Source: Verrucomicrobiales bacterium (GTDB lineage Bacteria > Verrucomicrobiota > Verrucomicrobiia > Limisphaerales > UBA9464). From it: DNA of 64,000 bases. Under the pieces are notes generated by a model. The model did no database searches. It had not been told where the DNA came from and worked only from the letters and a program-made list of their open reading frames with translations. Within the stretch, counting starts at the first letter, position 1. Each line of letters opens with the position of its first letter. Both the position numbers and the translations under genes were made by a program. Location of the stretch: contig JAIYBC010000004.1 of NCBI GenBank assembly GCA_027488845.1, positions 106,603-170,602 on the forward strand, written 5' to 3'. Shown here piece after piece: positions 18,695 through 26,703 of this stretch.

Positions 18695-20383
18695 ATGAGC
18701 ACCGCTGCCCCGACCGAGAAGAAGCCGTCCCGCAACGAGGAACTGAAGACCGCCATCCCCACGTTGGCGGGCAACATCGCCGCCACGCTGGCGGACAGCT
18801 CGGCCGCCTGTTTCTCGGCGGACGACGAGCAGTTCCTGAAGTTCCACGGCATCTACCAGCAGGACGACCGGGACCTGCGCAAGACCGGCAAGCTCTACAT
18901 CTGGATGATCCGCGGCCGCATCCCCGGCGGCGTGCTGTCGGCGAAGCAGTGGATCGCCATGGACGACCTCGCCACCCAGCGGGCGAACAACACGCTCCGG
19001 GTGACCACCCGCCAGAGCATCCAGTTCCACGGCGTGGTGAAGGACCGCCTCGGTCCCCTGATGAAGGAGATCAACCAGGCGATGGTCGACACCCTGGCCG
19101 CGTGCGGCGACGTGAACCGCAACGTCATGGCCTCGCCGGCCCCGGCGATCAGCGTGGCCCGCCAGCAGGTGTTCGAGGACTCCAAGCTCGTCTCCGAGAA
19201 GCTCCTGCCCCAGACCAAGGCCTACCACTCCATCTGGGTGGACGGCGTCCAGCTCAACCTGGACTCGGCCGAGAACAAGGACTTCGTCGACCCGCTCTAC
19301 GGCAAGACCTACCTGCCGCGGAAGTTCAAGACCGCCTTCGTCATCCCGCCGGTCAACGACGTCGACCTGTTCACCAACTGCCTCGGCTTCGTCGCCATCA
19401 TCGAGAACGACCAGGTCGTCGGCTACAACCTGACCGCCGGCGGCGGCATGGGCCGCAGCCACGGCAACACGATCACCTACCCGCGCCTCGCGGACGTGGT
19501 CGGCTACTTCCCGCGTCATCGCCTCGTCGACGTCGCCAAGGCGGTCCTCACCGTCCACCGCGACTTCGGCGACCGCACCGACCGCAAGCACGCCCGTCTC
19601 AAGTACGTCCTGCAGGAGAAGGGCGTGGAATGGTTCCGCGCCGAGGTCGAGGCCCGCATCGGCGCCAAGCTCGAGGATGCGAAGCCGGTCCGCTTCATCA
19701 CCACCAGCGACACCTACGGCTGGCAGAAGGGCATGGACGGGAAGTGGTTCCTGACGCTGTTCGTCTCCTCGGGCCGCATCAAGGACACGGAGACGGTCCT
19801 GCAGAAGACCGCGCTGCGCCGTGTGGCCGAGCGCTTCGACTCCGTCGAGTTCCGCCTGTCGGCGAACCAGAACGTCCTGCTCTGCAACGTCTCCGACGCC
19901 GAGAAGGACGGCATCACCGCCCTGCTCCACGAGCACGGCGTGAAGACCGAGAAGCAGGCGGGCATCCTGCACCTCGCCGCGATGTCCTGCCCGTCCATGC
20001 CGACCTGCGGACTCGGCCTCGCCGAATCCGAGCGTTTCCTCCCGTCGCTGCTCGACCGCATCCAGGCGCTCACCGCCGAGGTCGGCATCGGCGACCAGGA
20101 GATCATCATCCGCATGACCGGCTGCCCCAACGGCTGCGCCCGTCCGTACATGGCCGAGATCGGCTTCGTCGGGAAGGGCCCGGGCCGCTACCAGGTGTGG
20201 CTCGGCGGCAACGAGAACGGCACCCGCCTCAACAAGGTGTGGAAGGAGATGATGAAGGACACCGAGATCGAGACCGAGCTGCGCCCGTTGCTCCTCCGGT
20301 TCAAGTCCGAGCGCCTCGACGGCGAACGCTTCGGCGACTGGGTTGAGCGGGTGTTCTGGAAGGAGGCAGGCCCCCAGGCCTGA
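18695..20383 (+). CDS. cysI: Assimilatory sulfite reductase hemoprotein subunit
   Basis: TRQSIQFHGVVK, GGGMGRSHGNTITYPRLADVVGY, CPSMPTCGLGLAESERFLP, MTGCPNGCARPYMAEIGFVGKGPGRYQVWLGG. Confidence 0.95.
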   Translation: MSTAAPTEKKPSRNEELKTAIPTLAGNIAATLADSSAACFSADDEQFLKFHGIYQQDDRDLRKTGKLYIWMIRGRIPGGVLSAKQWIAMDDLATQRANNTLRVTTRQSIQFHGVVKDRLGPLMKEINQAMVDTLAACGDVNRNVMASPAPAISVARQQVFEDSKLVSEKLLPQTKAYHSIWVDGVQLNLDSAENKDFVDPLYGKTYLPRKFKTAFVIPPVNDVDLFTNCLGFVAIIENDQVVGYNLTAGGGMGRSHGNTITYPRLADVVGYFPRHRLVDVAKAVLTVHRDFGDRTDRKHARLKYVLQEKGVEWFRAEVEARIGAKLEDAKPVRFITTSDTYGWQKGMDGKWFLTLFVSSGRIKDTETVLQKTALRRVAERFDSVEFRLSANQNVLLCNVSDAEKDGITALLHEHGVKTEKQAGILHLAAMSCPSMPTCGLGLAESERFLPSLLDRIQALTAEVGIGDQEIIIRMTGCPNGCARPYMAEIGFVGKGPGRYQVWLGGNENGTRLNKVWKEMMKDTEIETELRPLLLRFKSERLDGERFGDWVERVFWKEAGPQA

Positions 20384-20418
20384 ATTGAATCCTCCGAGAC
20401 GGAACGCATCCTCGCACC

Positions 20419-20634
20419 ATGCAGGCCCCCAGGAAGCGGTTGATCCAGCCGACGGTCGCCTTCTCGGCCTCCTTCGAGGAGTCCGACCGCAAGGACAGGG
20501 AGTTCTGGCGGTCCCGGACCTCCCAGGAACGGCTGTGGCACCTCGAGTTCCTCCGCGAACTGAACTATGGACCCGAGACATCTACCCATCGACTTCCGAG
20601 AGTTCCTCGAGTGTCTCAACGGAAGTGGGGCTGA
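20419..20634 (+). CDS. Small protein upstream of and overlapping nucleotidyltransferase (putative antitoxin-like partner)
   Basis: MQAPRKRLIQPTVAFSASFEESDRKDREFWRSRTSQERLWHLEFLRELNYG...; 68-bp overlap with next ORF. Confidence 0.55.
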   Translation: MQAPRKRLIQPTVAFSASFEESDRKDREFWRSRTSQERLWHLEFLRELNYGPETSTHRLPRVPRVSQRKWG

Positions 20635-21019
20635 GTATCTCCTGGTCGGAGGCCATGCGGTCTGCTTCCACGGTTACGCCCGGATGACCTCGGACATGGA
20701 CGTCTGGTTCGGTGCGACCCCGGAGAATGCCGAACGGGTTCTCAAGGCGGTCCGAAGGTTCTTCGGGGATGAGATGGCGGGACTGACCGTGGAACAGCTT
20801 CTGGACCCCGGTCACGTCACCCACTTCGGGGCCCGGCCGTACCTGATCGAATTGCTGAACCGTGTCTCGGGAGGCGACTTCGAGAAGGCATGGAGGAATC
20901 GGGTCCAGGTCGTCCACGATGGGATCCCGATCAACTTCATCGGTCTCGAGGACCTGCTCCTGAACAAGCGTGCGAGCGGCCGGAGCAAGGACAGCGCCGA
21001 CATCGAGAACCTGACCTGA
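20567..21019 (+). CDS. Nucleotidyltransferase (AbiEii/DUF6036-like)
   Basis: GAEYLLVGGHAVCFHGYARMTSDMDVWFG; catalytic DxD-like motif. Confidence 0.8.
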   Translation: MDPRHLPIDFREFLECLNGSGAEYLLVGGHAVCFHGYARMTSDMDVWFGATPENAERVLKAVRRFFGDEMAGLTVEQLLDPGHVTHFGARPYLIELLNRVSGGDFEKAWRNRVQVVHDGIPINFIGLEDLLLNKRASGRSKDSADIENLT

Positions 21020-21025
21020 TTTCAA

Positions 21026-21691
21026 ATGACCACCGAACAGATCGCCCAGGCCAACGCCGAACTGCGTGGCCTTCCCGCCCTCGACGTCGTCCGTTGGGGC
21101 CTCGAGCAGGCCCGCGGCCGCGCCGTCGTCTCCACCAACTTCCGGCCCTACGAGGCCGTGATCCTGCACCTCGTCACCCGGATCCAACCCGACATCCGGG
21201 TCCTCTGGGTCGACCACGGCTACAACCGCGCGGCCACCTACCGCCATGCGGAGGACCTGAGGAAGCGGCTCGGGCTCAACATCCACGCCTACCTGCCCCG
21301 TCTGACCCCGGCCCACTACGACGCCGTCCATGGCGGCATGCCGGAGCCGACCCCGGAGAACGAGGAGCGGATCAAGGCGTTCAGCACCGTGATGAAGCTG
21401 GAGCCGTTCCAGCGCGGCATGCGCGAGATGGCGCCGACCGTCTGGATCACGGCGTTGCGCAAGGTGCAGAACCCGAACCGCGCCGGACTCGACATCGTCG
21501 GCGCCGACGGGAACTTCGGCGCCGAGATCAAGCTGAGCCCGGTGTTCCACTGGAGCGACGCCGAGATGGAGGCCTACCTGAAGGCGAACGACCTGCCGAA
21601 CGAGTGGGACTACTTCGATCCCGCCAAGGCCGACGAAAAGCGCGAATGCGGCCTCCACGCCGGCTGGGGAGGCAAGGCGGTCAAGGGTTGA
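21026..21691 (+). CDS. cysH: Phosphoadenylyl-sulfate reductase family
   Basis: VVSTNFRPYEAVILHLVTRIQPDIRVLWVDHGYN...ECGLHAGWGGKAVKG; stop TGA lies inside the first octamer repeat. Confidence 0.92.
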   Translation: MTTEQIAQANAELRGLPALDVVRWGLEQARGRAVVSTNFRPYEAVILHLVTRIQPDIRVLWVDHGYNRAATYRHAEDLRKRLGLNIHAYLPRLTPAHYDAVHGGMPEPTPENEERIKAFSTVMKLEPFQRGMREMAPTVWITALRKVQNPNRAGLDIVGADGNFGAEIKLSPVFHWSDAEMEAYLKANDLPNEWDYFDPAKADEKRECGLHAGWGGKAVKG

Positions 21692-21788
21692 AGGGTTGAA
21701 GGGTTGAAGGGTTGAAGGGTTCAACGGTTCAACGATTCAACGATTCAACGGTTCAACGGTTCAAGGGTTCAACGGTTCAACGGTTCAC
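21685..21788. repeat. Left octamer array: (GGGTTGAA)x4 then GGTTCAAC/GATTCAAC-type units
   Basis: Read directly. Confidence 0.95.
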
Positions 21789-21804
21789 ACAAAAGGGAAA
21801 CGAG

Positions 21805-22275
21805 ATGGCATCGATGGAAATCCAAGGGGAAGGAGGCTTCCGGACTTTCGAGGATTTGGAGGTCTACCGCTTCGCCAGGGAGTTCCGGAGGGAACTCTAC
21901 GCTGTGGCGCGCAAGCTCCCCGCGGAGGAGCGCTTTGCGCTGGGAGACCAGATCCGGCGGGCCGCCGTTTCCCTGACCAACAACATCGCCGAAGGCCATG
22001 GGCGTTACCATTTCCAGGAGCAGATCCGGTTTCTCCTGATCGCCCGAGGCTCCCTTGAGGAACTCATCGACGACCTGAATACCTGTCTCGATGAATCCTA
22101 CCTACCTGCGGAGGAAGTCGAACGGCTTCGAGTCTTGGGATGGCGGGTCCATCGGATCCTCGCGGGCTATCTCCGACACCTACGCCAACGCCGTGACGAC
22201 GACCAAGTCGGCTTGAAGGAACCCACGGTTCCCTACCGAACCTGCTGGAACGCCCCCGAAATCCCAGCCGACTAA
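21805..22275 (+). CDS. Four-helix-bundle protein (23S rRNA intervening-sequence protein / S23 family, Avd-like fold)
   Basis: FRTFEDLEVYRFAREFRRELYAVARKLPAEERFALGDQIRRAAVSLTNNIAEGHGRYHFQEQIRFLLIARGSLEELIDDL. Confidence 0.92.
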   Translation: MASMEIQGEGGFRTFEDLEVYRFAREFRRELYAVARKLPAEERFALGDQIRRAAVSLTNNIAEGHGRYHFQEQIRFLLIARGSLEELIDDLNTCLDESYLPAEEVERLRVLGWRVHRILAGYLRHLRQRRDDDQVGLKEPTVPYRTCWNAPEIPAD

Positions 22276-22339
22276 CCCTTCAACCCTTCAACCCTTCAAC
22301 CCTTCAACCCTTCAACCCTTCATCCCTTCATCCCTTCAT
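22276..22339. repeat. Right octamer array: (CCCTTCAA)x5 then (CCCTTCAT)x3
   Basis: Read directly; begins the base after the S23 TAA stop. Confidence 0.95.
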
Positions 22340-22366
22340 CCTTTCCCCCGCTCACCAGCATCCTTC

Positions 22367-23305
22367 ATGAGCAGCTACCATCTCGACCATCTCCAGCACC
22401 TTGAGACCGAGGCCATCCACATCCTGCGGGAGGTGGCCGCCGAGTTCGAACGCCCAGCGATCCTCTTCTCCGGGGGCAAGGACTCCATCTGCATCCTCCG
22501 CCTCGCCGAGAAGGCGTTCCGTCCGTCGGACATCCCGATGCCCTTCCTCAACGTCGAGACCGGCCACGAGTTCCCCGAACTCATCGAGTTCCGCGACCGC
22601 CGGGCGAAGGAGCTGGGGGCGAAGCTGATCGTCCGCACCGTGGACCAGGCCATCGCCAACGGCAGCGCCACCCCGGCACCCGGCGAGGTCAGCCGCAACC
22701 GGCTCCAGATCCCCGTGCTGCTCGGCGCCATCGAGGAGTTCCGCTTCGACTGCTGCATCGGCGGCGCCCGGCGCGACGAGGAGAAGGCCCGCGCCAAGGA
22801 ACGGTTCTTCAGCTTCCGCGACGCCTTCGGACAGTGGGACCCCAAGAACCAGCGTCCCGAGATCTGGAACCTCTACAACGCCCGCCTCAACGCCGCGGAG
22901 AACATGCGCGTGTTCCCGCTCTCCAACTGGACCGAGATGGACGTCTGGGAATACATCCAGCGCGAGAAGCTCGAGGTCCCGAACATCTACTTCAGCCACC
23001 ACCGCGAGTGCTTCCGACGCGGCGGACAGTGGCTGCCCGTGCCGCCGGAACACACCGACGCCACCCGGCCCGATCCCTACGCCGGCGCCCGCCCGCGTCC
23101 GAACGAGACGGTGAAGTCCATGGTCGTCCGCGTCCGCACCATCGCCGACATGATCAGCACCGGCATGATCGAGAGCCCGGCGGAGTCGGTGTCCGACATC
23201 ATCACCGAGATCGCCGCGGCGCGGGTCACCGAACGGGGCACCCGCAACGACGACAAGGCGAGCGAGGCCGCCATGGAAGACCGCAAGAAGGCCGGCTACT
23301 TCTGA
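22367..23305 (+). CDS. cysD: Sulfate adenylyltransferase subunit 2
   Basis: HLDHLQHLETEAIHILREVAAEFERPAILFSGGKDSICILRLAEKAF. Confidence 0.96.
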   Translation: MSSYHLDHLQHLETEAIHILREVAAEFERPAILFSGGKDSICILRLAEKAFRPSDIPMPFLNVETGHEFPELIEFRDRRAKELGAKLIVRTVDQAIANGSATPAPGEVSRNRLQIPVLLGAIEEFRFDCCIGGARRDEEKARAKERFFSFRDAFGQWDPKNQRPEIWNLYNARLNAAENMRVFPLSNWTEMDVWEYIQREKLEVPNIYFSHHRECFRRGGQWLPVPPEHTDATRPDPYAGARPRPNETVKSMVVRVRTIADMISTGMIESPAESVSDIITEIAAARVTERGTRNDDKASEAAMEDRKKAGYF

Positions 23306-23359
23306 GCTGGCGGGCCGACCCGGATCCCCCCTCCGGATCCGGGTCGGCCCTGGTTCCGC

Positions 23360-25996
23360 TCATTCGAAGACGACCCGGACGAATCGCTGCGGCTTCGCGG
23401 CATCATCTCCCAGCTCGAACTCGTCGGCGCTGCCGGCAGGAACCGCTGGCAGCCGCAACCACGCCCGAAGGTCCTCCGACACCTCGAACGCAACGGGGCG
23501 CACCGGAGGTGTCCCCGCACGAGGCGCCCCGATTCGGACACGAAACCTGCCACCGTCGGGCCAGGCACCGCCAACGGGCGTCACAGGGGGCAATTGATCC
23601 AAGGGCAGCACCGTGAGCCGTGCCCACGCGCTGTCCCGGGCGCCGGACCCGTTGGAGACCCGGCACCGGTAATCCCCGGCCGACTCCATGCCGACTCCGG
23701 CGATCTCGAGCTGTGGCCCCGTGGCCAGGGGCAGGAGCCGTTCGCCATGCCACCATTCGAAGCGGAGGGATTCGCCCTCTGCGCGGACCCGGAACACGGC
23801 TCTTCCTCCGACGAAGACCGAGATCGGCGACGGATCCGACAGTATCGTCGGTGGCAGGTCGATGGACGGGGTGACGGTGACCCGGACCGGGATGGTTTCG
23901 AAGAATCCCGCGTCGTTGCCCACGAACACATGGTACTCTCCGGAGTCGAGGAGGGTCGCCGAATCGACCCGGAGATCGGCCAGTGTGTGCTCGGGAAGCC
24001 ACTCGAAGTTCCGGTACCAACGGATCCGGAAGGGGCCGGTGCCGAGGAATCCCACGGAGAGCTGGAACGGTTTCCCCACCAGCACGGTCAGCGGTTCCGG
24101 CGGCACGACCAACGTCGGCGCCACCATCCTGGGATCCACGACGAGCGTCGCCCAAGCCGTGTGGATCTCCGCACCCAGCCGGCGGATCCGGCACCGGTAC
24201 CTCCCGGCCTGCGCCGGCACGACGGAACCCAGCATCAGGACCGGTTCCGTCCGACCCGACAACACCCGGTCCTCTAGGAACCACTGGAACTCGCTGCCAT
24301 CCAGGGGATCGACGACGACTTCAAGACGTGCGGTGTCACCCTCGACGACACGGACATCCCGGGGTTCCGCCACGATGCGGGGTGCACCGGCATTGGTGAC
24401 GGTGAGGGTCGCCCGAGCGCTGCGGACGAGGCCGTTGGTATTCGAGACCTCGACCCAGTACTCGCCCGCGTCCTCCAACCGGACCGCAGACAGAGACAGC
24501 TCGCGGGAGCCCTGACCGACGACGTTCGTCTCTCCCCGGAACCACCGGTAGAGGAGCGTCGGGGTTCCAGCCGCCTGGACCGACAGGACCACGTCGGTGC
24601 CCGAGGCCACGACGCGGTCTCGGGGACCATCCAGGATATAGGGATCCGTCGGGATCCCCTGCCCGCCCGAGCGGAAGAGCCTGAAGGCATCGACACCGAC
24701 GAGTCCGCCGCTCGAGCGGTCGACGGCGATGTTGCCAACCTGGACGAACCGGGCCTCCCACCACAGGCCGTCCTGCGGGTCCGTGGGCAGTTCGCGAAAC
24801 TCCTGGCCGAACGGAGTCTCGATCACCTCGATGTTCCGGGGGCGTCCGCCGGCAAGTGTGGACACCTGGCCGCTGCCGAGGTCGATCAGCGCCAAACGTG
24901 TGCCGAGCCCGAGGACGAGGTGCTGGGAGCCGAGGTCGACGAGATGGCCACTTCCCAGATCGACGGGTGGCCCGACGAGGGCGACGTCGAGCGCGCCGTC
25001 GGCGAGACCGGAGGTGGGGACGTTCGTGGCGCCGACATCCCAGCCGAAGCGGGTTCGGATCGTCCCGTCTGGCGAGAGGTGGCGGAGTTTCCGGTGGTCC
25101 CAGAGCCAGACGCCACCCCGGAACGGCGAATCGCCAAAGGGATTCAGTGCGTCCGGCCTTGGGCCGCGACAGATGCCGGTGATCCGGAAGACAGCTCCGT
25201 TGGTCCCCGGACCGTCTGCCTGACGGTACGGCGGAAAGGGGTTCTGGCCCTCGTTCGCGAAGACCGTGACGATGCGTCCGCCGATCAGGCGCCGAACCAC
25301 CTGACCGAACTCCACCCACCACAGCTCACCCTCGTGGGTGACGGTCATGGCACCGACGGATCCGATGCCCGCCGGGTTGGCGGGCACCACCGGATCGCCG
25401 TCGGCGGCGAAGCGGATGTCGCCGTCACGGATGCCGGTGGCCGGCGCGATCGTGAACATGTTGCCCTCGGAATCCATCCGTCGAAGGCCCATTTCGTCCG
25501 CGAAGTAGACCAGACCGTCGGAGCCGACCGCCAGGGCGGTCACGTTCCTGAAGTGCGCGGTTCCGGGGCGTCCGTCCCGGAGCTCGTTGCCGGGACGTCC
25601 CTCGACCACGGTCCGGACCACGCCGGCCGAAGAGACCGCGCGGATGCGCGCCGGGAGGACGTCGAATCCACGGATCACCTCGTCATCGGCGACCCAAGCC
25701 GCACCGTCCGGCGCGACCGCCAGGGCCACCGGTCGGCGGAACCCGGCGTTCGTCCCGGCTCCGTCGGATTCCAGGCGGGCGTTGCCGACGAAAGTGGAGA
25801 ACCGGGTGCCGGGCCACGTGTAGCGGTACGACCTCAGCACCGGGGGATCCTCGGGCGGCACAGGAAACCGGTTGGACTCCGGGAAAAGCGTGGCGTGGGC
25901 CGCAACGGAGGAACCGGCCACGACAAGAAGAAAACGAAGCAGCAGCGTCGCTCCGGCGGCCCACTTTGAGAGCACAAGGCGGATGTGTCTTTTCAC
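23360..25996 (-). CDS. Secreted NHL-like beta-propeller protein with Ig-like domains (GTG start inferred)
   Basis: NHL-type segments (VALAVAPDGAAWVADDEVIRGFD), repeated Ig-like blocks (DAGEYWVEVSNTNGLVRSARATLTV; SAGDYRCRVSNGSGARDSAWARLTV). Confidence 0.8.
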   Translation of the reverse strand: MKRHIRLVLSKWAAGATLLLRFLLVVAGSSVAAHATLFPESNRFPVPPEDPPVLRSYRYTWPGTRFSTFVGNARLESDGAGTNAGFRRPVALAVAPDGAAWVADDEVIRGFDVLPARIRAVSSAGVVRTVVEGRPGNELRDGRPGTAHFRNVTALAVGSDGLVYFADEMGLRRMDSEGNMFTIAPATGIRDGDIRFAADGDPVVPANPAGIGSVGAMTVTHEGELWWVEFGQVVRRLIGGRIVTVFANEGQNPFPPYRQADGPGTNGAVFRITGICRGPRPDALNPFGDSPFRGGVWLWDHRKLRHLSPDGTIRTRFGWDVGATNVPTSGLADGALDVALVGPPVDLGSGHLVDLGSQHLVLGLGTRLALIDLGSGQVSTLAGGRPRNIEVIETPFGQEFRELPTDPQDGLWWEARFVQVGNIAVDRSSGGLVGVDAFRLFRSGGQGIPTDPYILDGPRDRVVASGTDVVLSVQAAGTPTLLYRWFRGETNVVGQGSRELSLSAVRLEDAGEYWVEVSNTNGLVRSARATLTVTNAGAPRIVAEPRDVRVVEGDTARLEVVVDPLDGSEFQWFLEDRVLSGRTEPVLMLGSVVPAQAGRYRCRIRRLGAEIHTAWATLVVDPRMVAPTLVVPPEPLTVLVGKPFQLSVGFLGTGPFRIRWYRNFEWLPEHTLADLRVDSATLLDSGEYHVFVGNDAGFFETIPVRVTVTPSIDLPPTILSDPSPISVFVGGRAVFRVRAEGESLRFEWWHGERLLPLATGPQLEIAGVGMESAGDYRCRVSNGSGARDSAWARLTVLPLDQLPPVTPVGGAWPDGGRFRVRIGAPRAGTPPVRPVAFEVSEDLRAWLRLPAVPAGSADEFELGDDAAKPQRFVRVVFE

Positions 25997-26073
25997 ATCC
26001 ACAAGATCGGCAATCCCGGTGCCATTTGGAGGACGCCCGCATCCGGGAAAACCCCGATGGGTGCGGTCGCCGT

Positions 26074-26703
26074 TCAGCAGGAGGGAAGCCACCCGGAACG
26101 GATTCCCTCAGCCACGGCGGCGGCGACATTCGGAACTCCCAGCTTGATGAAGAGATGGCTTCGATGGGTCTCGACAGTCTTCAACCCGATGCCAAGAAGG
26201 GCGGCTACTTCCGCCGTGGTCCGCCCTTCGGCAAGGTGGCGGAGCACCTCCAGTTCCCGAGGGGATGGCCCAAGGGAGACCATAGCCTCCCGCAGTCCGT
26301 CCTTCGGGATACCGCTGCTGATGAAGACCTCTCCCTCGGAGACCGCGGCCACGGCCGTGAGGAGATCGTCGACGGCGTCGCCCTTGAGGACCCATCCGGA
26401 GGCGCCAGCCCTCAAGGCTTCGGCCACCAGCGAAGGCGCCCCAAAACTGCTCAGAAGCACCAGAGCCGGCACCGTCCCGCCGGAGAAGCTCCGGACCAGG
26501 TCCAGTCCGGTGATTCCACCCATCTGATGGTCCAGGATGGCCACGTCGACGGGAGTCGATCGGAGTTGCTCCAGGGCCTCTCGGCCATCGGCACAGCTGG
26601 CGACCAGATGGAACCGCCCACCGCCCCGCGAGTCGAAGAGCGCCTCGAGGCCTGCGCGGAACAAGGCGTGGTCGTCTGCGATCAGGACACGGATGGGCGT
26701 CAT
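26074..26703 (-). CDS. NarL/FixJ-type response regulator
   Basis: MTPIRVLIADDHALFRAGLEALF...SPRELEVLRHLAEGRTTAEVAALLGIGLKTVETHRSHLFIKLGV. Confidence 0.93.
   Translation of the reverse strand: MTPIRVLIADDHALFRAGLEALFDSRGGGRFHLVASCADGREALEQLRSTPVDVAILDHQMGGITGLDLVRSFSGGTVPALVLLSSFGAPSLVAEALRAGASGWVLKGDAVDDLLTAVAAVSEGEVFISSGIPKDGLREAMVSLGPSPRELEVLRHLAEGRTTAEVAALLGIGLKTVETHRSHLFIKLGVPNVAAAVAEGIRSGWLPSC

Noticed and set aside
18635-20581. 648-aa - strand ORF
   Set aside because: Antisense shadow of cysI.
21712-21804. N-terminal extension of the S23 ORF (MKGSTVQRFNDSTVQRFKGSTVQRFTQKGNE)
   Set aside because: Encoded entirely by the repeat array; ATG at 21805 with an AAAGGGAAACGAG upstream region gives the family-typical N-terminus.
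21685-22339. Octamer arrays considered as a CRISPR array or as ordinary intergenic filler
   Set aside because: 8-bp units without spacers, so not CRISPR; exact inverted pairing around one ORF makes filler unlikely.
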